This document shows, piece by piece, positions 18,020 through 26,115 of a stretch of DNA of 48,215 nucleotides (position 1 is the stretch's first letter; each line of letters starts with the position of its first letter). The stretch comes from Verrucomicrobiales bacterium (GTDB lineage Bacteria > Verrucomicrobiota > Verrucomicrobiia > Verrucomicrobiales > DEV007), in assembly GCA_028281705.1 (NCBI GenBank), contig JANQJH010000401.1, forward strand, positions 1 through 48,215, in the 5' to 3' direction. A program made the translations under genes and the position numbers. The notes under the pieces were generated by a model. It was not told the origin of the DNA. It saw only the letters and a list, made by a program, of their open reading frames with translations, and ran no database searches.

Positions 18020-18535
18020 TCACACGGGCTCCTCTTCCTCTTCGATGCTCACGGGGGGAAGCCAGTCCTCCCGTTGCATGAGACGCGGGATATCGAGCAG
18101 GAGGACGGAGGCGGAATCGTTCTTGTGTACTTCTGCCAGGAGGGGCGTCAGGCGGTCCATTTCCGCCACGGCGGCGTGGACCATGGCGTGGATGATCTTG
18201 TGGGGAAAGGCGGCCGCGGTTTCGTCGAAGAGGTTGGTCGCGCGGAAGAGGACTTGGCGCTGGTCCCAGACCATCTCGAAGTTGCCCACGGTCAAGGTCT
18301 GCGAAGTGCGCATGAGGAGTTCCGAGAGCTTGAGCAGATGAAAGGACTCAAAGGTGAAGGGGGAGGTGGCGACGACGTGGACGGCCTGGATGGGGGCAAA
18401 GGCCTGCACGTGCACCCGGACCCTGGTGTGGTGCGCTTCGAAGGAAGCCTCGAGGACTTCGCGGTCGGGGATGACTCCGAATGCCCATTGCTTGGCCTCA
18501 AAGGAGGCCTGAATTGCTTTGAATAGGTCGGGCAT
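18020..18535 (-). CDS. YbjN-like domain protein
   Basis: 171 residues, cytoplasmic. The pattern of an amphipathic N-terminal helix, mixed beta strands (FGVIPDREVLEASFEAHHTRVRVHV), then a helical half ending in TAAAFPHKIIHAMVHAAVAEMD matches the YbjN/type III chaperone-like fold, whose members are seen as chaperones or sensory regulators. The C-terminus ends in an acidic run (IEEEEEPV). It is the first gene of a two-gene unit with the acidic PH-domain membrane protein. The start gives a sensible MPDLFKAIQ helix; no clear Shine-Dalgarno is present. Divergent from the TPR gene, with a 90-bp spacer. Confidence 0.65.
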   Translation of the reverse strand: MPDLFKAIQASFEAKQWAFGVIPDREVLEASFEAHHTRVRVHVQAFAPIQAVHVVATSPFTFESFHLLKLSELLMRTSQTLTVGNFEMVWDQRQVLFRATNLFDETAAAFPHKIIHAMVHAAVAEMDRLTPLLAEVHKNDSASVLLLDIPRLMQREDWLPPVSIEEEEEPV

Positions 18536-18625
18536 GAATCCCGACTATCATTCAAGGTCAATCCTGGTCAAGTGAACGGAATCTCCGTGCGCTTAGGAGC
18601 ACGCCTTGCTACTCTTTTCTTGGGC

Positions 18626-19894
18626 ATGAGACGATGGATTTTCTTTTTCGTGGTCTTCCCGGCGGCACTGGCGTGGGGAGATCTTTCCTGGGAGTATGAA
18701 CTGGCTGTGGCGGGGAACGATTGGCCGACGGCGGCTGAGCTGGCCATGCGGCTGCATGCGGAGGAGCCCGGCCGGGTGGACCTCTTGGGGAAGATCGCCC
18801 AAGCGCGCTTGCGCGAAGGGAAGGTGGACGAGTCCCTGAAGTGGCTCGAGCGCTGGGAAGCTTCGGACACTGCGGCGAAGGCGGAGCGGCTGGCGCTGCG
18901 GGGCGAATGGACCTTGGCCAAGGGAGATCAAGCGGCGGCGCGTGGTTTCTGGCTGCGGAGCTACGAGGAGAAGCCAATTGAAGAGGTGGCCGAGCGATTG
19001 GTGGAGGAGAAATACTGGGGTGCGGACGAACGGGAACTCTTTGAGCAGTGGATGCGGCGCGTCGCGGCGGACTTTACTCTCGTCAAGGCCATTCGGGTCG
19101 CGGCGGAGGCCGCCGTTCGTCAGCGGGACTGGTCCGAGGTGCAGCGTTTGGTCGATACTTTGAACGACGCGGGGTGGCGATCCGCGATGGCGGCCGCCGC
19201 GGGATTGGAACGGGCGATGAAAAAACGGGAATTGCTGCGCCGGCATGACGAGGCCGTGCGTGATCTCGATTCCGGATTGGCCTACGCGCGCCGGGGCCAT
19301 TTGTTTTCGGAAGTGGCCCTCGTTCAGTTGGCATCGGAAGATGCCGCCGAGGCGCTCCGGCGGAGCCCCAAGATGATGCTGCCCCGGATTACCCTGGCAG
19401 TTTGTCATATGCGGCGTGGCCGCCACGTAGAGGTACAGGCCTTGCAGGTGGTGGCACGGAGGGCGAACCAGCGGATTTCCGAGGAACAGCGTTTGCTTCT
19501 CGATCGATTGGATCATGCGGCGAGTCAGGCCGTGGTGGCGCCGGAGACCTATGTGCAACGGGCCGTGGTCCTGGCGGCGTGCGGGCAGCATTATCTCGCC
19601 TTGCAGGATCTCGCCGCTGCCGGGCCGGCGGCAGAGAACTCGGCGGAAGGGTGGGCCTGCTGGGGGGACTGTCTCCTAAAACAGAGGAAGGTGGACGAGG
19701 CCAAGACTGCTTATGAGAAAGCGCTAGCCCTAGTGGCCGAGCACGAGCCGGCTTGGGCGGGGCTGGGGCGGATTGCCTGGCAGCGAGCGGATTATGCGGA
19801 GGCGGTGAAACGTTATGGCTGGCTGAGCGAACGTTATCCGGAGAATGAGGATTATGGGGAGGCTTTCCTCCGGGCCCGGGAGCGTCTTCGTTAG
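18626..19894 (+). CDS. Secreted TPR-repeat protein
   Basis: 422 residues from ATG 18626, chosen because it begins a proper signal peptide (MRRWIFFFVVFPAALAWG); an upstream frame extension of 18 residues spoils it. The mature protein is all-helical with degenerate tetratricopeptide repeats: PTAAELAMRLHAEEPG near the N-terminus, GKVDESLKWLERW, and clear C-terminal repeats (CLLKQRKVDEAKTAYEKAL, PAWAGLGRIAWQRADYAEAV). TPRs mediate protein contacts, here outside the cytoplasm. The gene precedes the alpha-2-macroglobulin gene by 269 bp with repeats in between, so co-transcription is uncertain. Start context GGGCATG, no Shine-Dalgarno at normal distance. Confidence 0.8.
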   Translation: MRRWIFFFVVFPAALAWGDLSWEYELAVAGNDWPTAAELAMRLHAEEPGRVDLLGKIAQARLREGKVDESLKWLERWEASDTAAKAERLALRGEWTLAKGDQAAARGFWLRSYEEKPIEEVAERLVEEKYWGADERELFEQWMRRVAADFTLVKAIRVAAEAAVRQRDWSEVQRLVDTLNDAGWRSAMAAAAGLERAMKKRELLRRHDEAVRDLDSGLAYARRGHLFSEVALVQLASEDAAEALRRSPKMMLPRITLAVCHMRRGRHVEVQALQVVARRANQRISEEQRLLLDRLDHAASQAVVAPETYVQRAVVLAACGQHYLALQDLAAAGPAAENSAEGWACWGDCLLKQRKVDEAKTAYEKALALVAEHEPAWAGLGRIAWQRADYAEAVKRYGWLSERYPENEDYGEAFLRARERLR

Positions 19895-19964
19895 TGAACC
19901 GATCGAACTTGGAGATGACTTTGGCATGAAAGGACGCACACGAGGCAGGCAAACGACGATCTTG

Positions 19965-20035
19965 GCCTCACGCAAAGCCGCCAAGGCGCAAAGATTTTTT
20001 ATGGAAGGTTTAACCTTGGCGGCTTTGCGTGAGGC
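19965..20035. repeat. 22-bp perfect inverted repeat with 27-nt loop
   Basis: Left arm 19965-19986 (begins GCCTCACGCAAAG) and right arm 20014-20035 are exact reverse complements over 22 bp; the loop is 27 nt and includes a T6 run. Adjacent to it is a 12-bp perfect palindrome, GCACCCGGGTGC (20034-20045). The arm resembles the CGCAAAG-CGCCAAGG type of dispersed palindrome seen in many environmental genomes. It may stabilise the TPR transcript end or be a REP/MITE-like element. Confidence 0.85.
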
Positions 20036-20127
20036 ACCCGGGTGCATGCTGCGTCGATTCCAGCTCGTTCGACAGCAACCACCTCATTCTTGGAGAGGAC
20101 TTTCGGCAGGATGAAGACACACATTGG

Positions 20128-20150
20128 GCGGACAAGAGTGTCCGCATCAC
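20128..20150 (+). repeat. Dispersed 23-bp hairpin element, copy 2
   Basis: GCGGACA (20128-20134), loop AGAG, TGTCCGC (20139-20145), then ATCAC. It differs from the other two copies by one loop base and lies 13 bp upstream of the alpha-2-macroglobulin start, so it would be in that mRNA's leader. Confidence 0.8.
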
Positions 20151-20163
20151 TTTACCTAATCAT

Positions 20164-23100
20164 ATGATGTCTACGATGATGCGGACCTTTTTTCTAACGC
20201 TTTTCGGGATAGCGCTGAGCGTCGCCGGCGGTTTGGCGCAGCGGACCACGAGTGCGGAACTCGAAGAAGCGGCCCGGTCGATCGACGTGTGGCCTCGGGA
20301 GGGGAAACTCTCCGCTGGGACATCGATTCGTGTCTCTTTTCCCACGGCGATGGTTCCCTTGGAATCCATTGGTGCGGAGGGGGAAGAGCCGCCTTTTGAT
20401 CTTTCGCCTGCCCTGGAGGGAACGTTTTCCTGGCAGAGTGCGACGGAAGCACGCTTCCGGGTGAGCGGTCCGGTGAGGCCGGGTCAATCCTACCGGCTCA
20501 CGCTTCCGGCTGGGCTGGCGGATGCTCAGGAGAAGCTCGTTTCGCTGGCGGCGTGGAAGCCGGTGGTCTTCGAGACCGAGCCGATGGTGGTGAAAAGCCG
20601 CTTCCAGTCGGTGGAGTCGGCGTTGGTGGCCCAGCCGAGCGTGGACATCCGTGTGAACTATGCCGTGACTCCGGATGCGATTGCCGAGGCGGCCTACTTT
20701 CTGAATCGGGACACACGGGCGCGTTTTCCCGTGGCGGTGGTTCTGCCGCTGATACAGACGGATACGGTCGATGAAGCGGTGGAGCCTCCTGGCGAAGTGA
20801 CACGGTTCTCTGTGAGCCCGGTGGCGCCCCTGCCGGTGGATGGCACTTATGATCTCGTGGTGGAGGGTTTGAAAGATGCCGGGACGGGGACGGCGATGCC
20901 GGGATTGAAGGCGGTGGCGCTCGGGCGCACGCAGGCCTTGGAAGTTCTCAAGGTGCGGGTGCACACGGATCCGTTACGCCAGCCGGAGATCGAGCTGATG
21001 ACTTCCGGGCCCATTGATGGGGAATCGCTCACCGCGGATGACGTTCTCATTGAGCCATCGGTGGAGGGCTTCACGGCGTCGGTGAACGTGCGCGGGATTC
21101 GCCTCCAGGGTGATTTTGATGTGAGTCAGACGTATCGCGTGACCTTGGGATCTTCGGTGAAGAGCAAGACGGGGTATCCCCTGGCCAGTCGCGGGCCTTT
21201 TGAGGCGGTCTTTGATGGTCTGAACCCGGCGATCTACTTTCCCCAGGGTCAGTTTTACCAGCGTGCGGCACTGGGGCTGCACGTGACGGTGCTGCAGGCG
21301 AATAGCCCTGAGATTTCTTGGAAGCTCGTCCGTGTACCGTGGGAGAAGCTCCACGTGGTGCGCCAGCGATTGAAGGAGTTTGAAGGCCGGGAGCAGGACC
21401 CGTTCACTGGGCGAGATCAGGGACCCTATCAAACAGAACTGCTGTCGGAGGCCTTGAGCTTGCCTACCGTGGCCGAGGGCAGCCTTCCGGGTGTGTCGAA
21501 AGGCGAAGCGCTCTACCGGGAGATTCGTTGGAAGCCTGATGAGGGCACGGTCCCTCCGGGAGCGTACGTGTTGGAAGCTTCGGCGTCACTGTTAGACGGT
21601 CGAGTGATCGGGAATCGATCGCTGCTCTATTTCAATGAAGTGGTGGTTCATCGAAAGCTCACCGCAGATGACATGGTGCTTCGGGTGTGCACCATGGAAA
21701 CCGGCTGGCCGATTCCGGGGGCCGAGGTGGAGGTCATCGACAAGTTCAATGTGTTGTTGGCACGAGGAACCACGGATGGCGAAGGGCGTCTGGTGTTCGA
21801 CCGCCGAGAGACGGAGGGGCAGACGAAGAAGACGCCGTCTTACATCCTGGTGAAATCGGACCAGGGAGGCGGGGTGCAACCCTATCGTGGAGCACGTTTC
21901 TTTAACAGTGGCTGGGTCTCTCACCGGCATCGTTCGAATGATGTGGCTGGACATCGAGAACTGGCCTCCTCGGTTTTTGCCGATCGCAGTCTCTATCGGC
22001 CGGGGGATCCGGTGCAGGTCAAGGGTACGCTGAGGTGGCGAAGCACGGATGCCTCGACGGGGGCCTACCGTTTTTCGATTCCACGCGGGCAGATTTCGTG
22101 GAGTGTTCATCAAGGATACAACGGGCCGGCCCTGGAGTCCGGGGTGGAAGAAATCGATGCCTTCGGGGGATGGGAGGCGAGGTGGACGCCGCCGAAAACG
22201 GCGAAGTTAGGCCAGTATCGTTTGCGGGCGCGTCTCGGTGATTCGACATCGGCGGGAACGGTCTACTTTCGCGTGGAAGAGTACAAGCCGCCGCTCTTCA
22301 CCGTGGAGCTCGAACCGCAACCGGGCGAGCGACGGATGCGGATTGCGTCGCATTACTTTCACGGATCGCCCAACGCGGGGGCTGGCGTGCGATGGGTGGC
22401 CCATTGGTCGCCCAGTCACTGGCAGCGGGACGGATTTCACGAAACGGATTATACCTCGCCGCATCGCCGTGAGACGGTGTCCGGGCTCATCAGGGAAGGC
22501 GAGCTGCGGCTGGATGCCGACGGACTGGCACTGGTGGATCTCGAGGTTCCCTATCCCAAGCCGTGGAGTTTCGGGACCTATCGCGTGCATTTTTCAGTCG
22601 AAGTCCTGGCTCCGGAAGGCCAGGTCGTCGAGGCGGCTGAGAACCTGCGCTTGCGGCCCCATCCGATCTTCCCTTCGATCCGCATGGATCGGGCCTCGGA
22701 CGAGGAGCCGGGGAGTCGAGACTTGATCGTGCAGGTCCGAGCGACGGATGACGAAGGCGAGTGGAGCGACGGTGTTTCCATGCAGTTGACGATATTTCGG
22801 CGGGAAACGCGGACGGTGAAGGAACGACTGGGGCCCAAAGTCTATCGCTATCGCAATTATCCTCTTTTCCACGTGGTGGAAGAACGTGCGATCACCAGTG
22901 GGTCCAGTCATCGATTCACCCCGGTGGAAACGGGTCATTACGTGGCCTATGCCACCTTGGCTGATGGGGACGATTCCATGGTATCCGGCGTCAGTGAAAT
23001 GATGCATTCACTGGGGCGGGGTGCGGGCCGCTATCACGTTTCCAATGATGGGCAGATCACGCTTCAGTTAGACAAGGAGCGCTACGTCGCGGGGCGTGAC

Positions 23101-25767
23101 ACGGCATCGATCGCGCTGGAGGCTCCTTTTGGTGGTCAGGCTTGGGTTTGTGTGGAGACGGATGGCATCATCGATCAGTTTCTCGTGGAGCTGCCGGAGA
23201 ACAATCACCCGATCACGCTCCCGATCAAACCGGCCTACTATCCAAACGTGCATGTCTCGGTCTCTTTGTTGCGCCCCGGCGGGCCGGATCGCTTGCCCCA
23301 GGAGCGCTATGGCACGGTGCGATTGGAGGTGGATCGGCCCGATTTGAAACTGGAGGTGGGGCCCGAGTTGGCGGTGAGCGAGGTGCAGGCGGGAGAGGAG
23401 GTTCGTGGTGTGGTGCGTGTGCGCTGCCAAGGCCAGCCTGTGCTGGGAGCGGATGTCACGGTTTTCGCGGTCGACGATTCGGTGCATCGGTTAGGTGACT
23501 GGCGAATGCCGGATTGGTTAGCCGCGATGTACCCGGGGCGGCGCCTGGAGGTGGCGAGCTTCCGTGGGCTCGATGAGCATTTCATGGGATTCGAAGAGCG
23601 CGAGGTGACGGAGAAAGGATTTCTCATCGGGGGCGGCGGTGAGGAGATGGCGGCGAGGAGCGGAGCGGATTCGGGGAAGACGTTCCGCAAGGATTTTCGC
23701 GCCTTGGCCTTTTGGAAGAGCCGCTTGGCAACCGATGCCGAGGGAGAGGCGTCATACGAGTTTTTGGCGCCGGATAACCTGACACGCTTTCATCTCGTCG
23801 CCGTGGCGCAGACCAAGTCCCATCAGTTTGGGCAGGGGGAGACATCGTTCACGGTGTCGAAGCGCCTGATGGTGGAACCGGCGTTGACGCGGTTTGTGAG
23901 GAAAGGGGACCATGTGGAACTGCGGGCGGTGTTGCGTCAGGATTACGTGGACGAGACTCCCGTGCTGGTGCGATGCACGGTGGAAGGGGAGATCGAGTGG
24001 CTCTCGGGGGAGCAGGAGCGGAGCTTGAGCTTGGTGCGGGGCCTGCCGCAGGTGGTGCGGTTTCCTTGCCGGGTGACGGGCGGGGAGACGATGACGGTGC
24101 GTTTTCAGGCGGAGGGCGCGCACGACCCGAGCCTGGCGGATGCCGTGGAGGTGGCGCTTCCGGTGCGGCCGGCAGGGATCCTCCAGAGAACGGGTCATTT
24201 CGGGGTCATCGCGCGCCATGAAGCGGTCTTCCCACTGCACGAGAAGCTGCCCGAGCACTGGGCGGGATCCGAGGGGCACTTTCGCACGACGGTGTCGTAT
24301 ACACCGTTTCTACCGGAGCTGAGGAGCTTGCCGGAAATCTTGGAATATCCGCACGGCTGTTTGGAACAGAAATCGACCCGCTACCTCACCTACAGCCTGC
24401 TGGCGGGTCTGCTCGATTACCTCCCAGCATTGGGAGAGCGACGGGCTCACTATGAGGAACGCATCCGGGAGGGTTTGGCGACTTATGATAGGGCGATGTT
24501 GGGTTCGGGATTCATTCCCTATTGGGAGGGGAGTGGTAGTGCCAATGATTGGGTGACGTTGATGGCGTATTGGATGATGGAGTCGGCCCAAGCGGAGGGG
24601 ATCCCGGTTCCTCCGAGGCTGGACAGCGGACTGCAGCGGGCACATGCGATCCTGGCCAATGGCCGTCGCGAGTATCCCAAGGTTTCCCTAACCACGAGGG
24701 CGTTCGCCCTCTTTGTCCATGCGGAGACGGGGCACACGGTGGAGGGGATGGAGGGTTTGCTGACGGATCTTTACGGGCGCCGGGACGATCTGGGAGTGGA
24801 CGGTCTCACCTTATTGACTCTGGCGATGCAAGGCTATGGCGTGATGGGACGGGAGCAGAAGCAGTTAGGCAAGGTGTTGCAGCATGAAGCGAAGGGGAGA
24901 CAGCCGCGGGCCTTTGACCCGGTGACCTTTGGATCCTCTGGCCGCGATCGGGCGCTTCGCTGGCTGACGCGGGTGCGCCTCGCTTCCGGCGGCACCGAAC
25001 GGAGGAAGCTTGCCGATGCCTACCTAAAGGCGAGTGAGGCTTATGGGAATGTCTTGCTTTCGACACAGGAACATTTTTGGAAGGCCCTCCTCTTGAGAGA
25101 GTTTGTTCAGATGAGCCGGGAGACGACGTTTCCCGCGGGGGGATTGGAGCCACGTCCGGACTTTGTCTCAGAGAACGGCGTTTCCCTGGCGTGGCGTTCG
25201 CTTCCCCTGAATCGATTGAGCGCGTGGGCCTTGGCCCTGGGCGAGGGCGGTGCCGAGCGCTATTACATGGTGAACGCTCGGGTGATGCGGGGCGCGGATT
25301 CCACGCAGAACCTCGAGGATCGTGGTTTCCGGCTGGAGCGCACGGTGGCGAATCTGACGGATTCGGGGCGCCTCGGCACGGAAGGGGCGCCGTTTGCCAT
25401 CGGCGACGAACTCCTCCTGACCTACCGGTTCCACGCCAAGCAGCACCAACACTATGTGGCGCTCTCCGATGAGTTGCCGGCGGGCTTGGAGGCCGTGAAT
25501 TTCAATCTCCCGCAGGTGGCCTCGCTCTACCGGCTGCCGGATGGGGTGCGGTCGACGCTCCATCTGGATCACAGCGAGTTGCGTGATCAGTCCGCCCATC
25601 TCTATTTCGACGAGGTTCCAGCGGGGGCGCATGTTTATGCTATCCTCGCCCGGGTCACGGCGAATGGAACCTTTGCCTGGCCCTCGGCGGAGATCGCGGC
25701 CATGTACCAGCCCTATGTTGGCGGCCTGAGCGCTTCGCGGGTTGCGCACAGCCGACATGAAGGCTAG
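20164..25767 (+). CDS. Bacterial alpha-2-macroglobulin family protein with thioester
   Basis: About 1867 residues from ATG 20164 (ATGs at 20167, 20176 and 20179 are equally possible); the longer open frame upstream runs through the repeat element and is not credible. A signal peptide follows (TFFLTLFGIALSVAGGLAQ), with no lipobox. Visible landmarks are macroglobulin domains, including FADRSLYRPGDPV near residue 604 (MG2 type); the A2M domain near 1174-1232 (FRALAFWKSRL, FLAPDNLTRF); and the thioester motif CLEQ at 1399-1402 in YPHGCLEQKSTR, followed by the alpha/alpha toroid. The family traps proteases in the periplasm by covalent thioester attack. It often sits beside penicillin-binding protein 1C, but no pbpC is present here. 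The neighbours are a TPR protein and a small protein 8 bp downstream. Confidence 0.93.
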   Translation: MMSTMMRTFFLTLFGIALSVAGGLAQRTTSAELEEAARSIDVWPREGKLSAGTSIRVSFPTAMVPLESIGAEGEEPPFDLSPALEGTFSWQSATEARFRVSGPVRPGQSYRLTLPAGLADAQEKLVSLAAWKPVVFETEPMVVKSRFQSVESALVAQPSVDIRVNYAVTPDAIAEAAYFLNRDTRARFPVAVVLPLIQTDTVDEAVEPPGEVTRFSVSPVAPLPVDGTYDLVVEGLKDAGTGTAMPGLKAVALGRTQALEVLKVRVHTDPLRQPEIELMTSGPIDGESLTADDVLIEPSVEGFTASVNVRGIRLQGDFDVSQTYRVTLGSSVKSKTGYPLASRGPFEAVFDGLNPAIYFPQGQFYQRAALGLHVTVLQANSPEISWKLVRVPWEKLHVVRQRLKEFEGREQDPFTGRDQGPYQTELLSEALSLPTVAEGSLPGVSKGEALYREIRWKPDEGTVPPGAYVLEASASLLDGRVIGNRSLLYFNEVVVHRKLTADDMVLRVCTMETGWPIPGAEVEVIDKFNVLLARGTTDGEGRLVFDRRETEGQTKKTPSYILVKSDQGGGVQPYRGARFFNSGWVSHRHRSNDVAGHRELASSVFADRSLYRPGDPVQVKGTLRWRSTDASTGAYRFSIPRGQISWSVHQGYNGPALESGVEEIDAFGGWEARWTPPKTAKLGQYRLRARLGDSTSAGTVYFRVEEYKPPLFTVELEPQPGERRMRIASHYFHGSPNAGAGVRWVAHWSPSHWQRDGFHETDYTSPHRRETVSGLIREGELRLDADGLALVDLEVPYPKPWSFGTYRVHFSVEVLAPEGQVVEAAENLRLRPHPIFPSIRMDRASDEEPGSRDLIVQVRATDDEGEWSDGVSMQLTIFRRETRTVKERLGPKVYRYRNYPLFHVVEERAITSGSSHRFTPVETGHYVAYATLADGDDSMVSGVSEMMHSLGRGAGRYHVSNDGQITLQLDKERYVAGRDTASIALEAPFGGQAWVCVETDGIIDQFLVELPENNHPITLPIKPAYYPNVHVSVSLLRPGGPDRLPQERYGTVRLEVDRPDLKLEVGPELAVSEVQAGEEVRGVVRVRCQGQPVLGADVTVFAVDDSVHRLGDWRMPDWLAAMYPGRRLEVASFRGLDEHFMGFEEREVTEKGFLIGGGGEEMAARSGADSGKTFRKDFRALAFWKSRLATDAEGEASYEFLAPDNLTRFHLVAVAQTKSHQFGQGETSFTVSKRLMVEPALTRFVRKGDHVELRAVLRQDYVDETPVLVRCTVEGEIEWLSGEQERSLSLVRGLPQVVRFPCRVTGGETMTVRFQAEGAHDPSLADAVEVALPVRPAGILQRTGHFGVIARHEAVFPLHEKLPEHWAGSEGHFRTTVSYTPFLPELRSLPEILEYPHGCLEQKSTRYLTYSLLAGLLDYLPALGERRAHYEERIREGLATYDRAMLGSGFIPYWEGSGSANDWVTLMAYWMMESAQAEGIPVPPRLDSGLQRAHAILANGRREYPKVSLTTRAFALFVHAETGHTVEGMEGLLTDLYGRRDDLGVDGLTLLTLAMQGYGVMGREQKQLGKVLQHEAKGRQPRAFDPVTFGSSGRDRALRWLTRVRLASGGTERRKLADAYLKASEAYGNVLLSTQEHFWKALLLREFVQMSRETTFPAGGLEPRPDFVSENGVSLAWRSLPLNRLSAWALALGEGGAERYYMVNARVMRGADSTQNLEDRGFRLERTVANLTDSGRLGTEGAPFAIGDELLLTYRFHAKQHQHYVALSDELPAGLEAVNFNLPQVASLYRLPDGVRSTLHLDHSELRDQSAHLYFDEVPAGAHVYAILARVTANGTFAWPSAEIAAMYQPYVGGLSASRVAHSRHEG

Positions 25768-25775
25768 GCCTTCCT

Positions 25776-26051
25776 ATGGGAGAAGCCCATGAGTTTACCA
25801 TTCGACGAGGCGAACACTCGACCAGCTACGTCTTGAGTAGCCAGGGGGTCTCCAAGGCGTCGCGCTACCGCCAGCGGACGGTGCCGTGGGAGAGCATCCG
25901 GACGCTTTGGATTCTCAAGAATTCCTTCATTCTGTTCTATTCGGATACGAGTTATTGGGTGCTTCCGTTAGAGCAAATCCCGATGGTGGCGAGGGAGTTT
26001 CTCATGAAGCAGGTCCATGAGATTGGCGTGCGGACGAAGAGCTTGAGCTAG
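25776..26051 (+). CDS. Small YcxB-like hypothetical protein
   Basis: 91 residues starting 8 bp after the alpha-2-macroglobulin stop, so almost certainly in the same transcript. The pattern is beta-rich: an opening strand pair (HEFTIRRGEHSTSYVLSSQGV), then VPWESIRTLWILKNSFILFYS and YWVLPLEQIP, then a helix. This resembles the soluble C-terminal domain of YcxB-like proteins, but the membrane helices of that family are missing. No signal peptide. The small palindrome GAAGGCTAGGCCTTC sits across the upstream stop codon. Function unknown. Confidence 0.6.
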   Translation: MGEAHEFTIRRGEHSTSYVLSSQGVSKASRYRQRTVPWESIRTLWILKNSFILFYSDTSYWVLPLEQIPMVAREFLMKQVHEIGVRTKSLS

Positions 26052-26115
26052 CGCGATACCGGGCCGGACGAGCGGTGGACATTCTTTGGACGGTGGTGGT
26101 AGATTGAGACCGGAC

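Noticed and set aside
20029-20163. Upstream extension of the alpha-2-macroglobulin frame
   Set aside because: It runs through the inverted repeat and the hairpin element and precedes the signal peptide.
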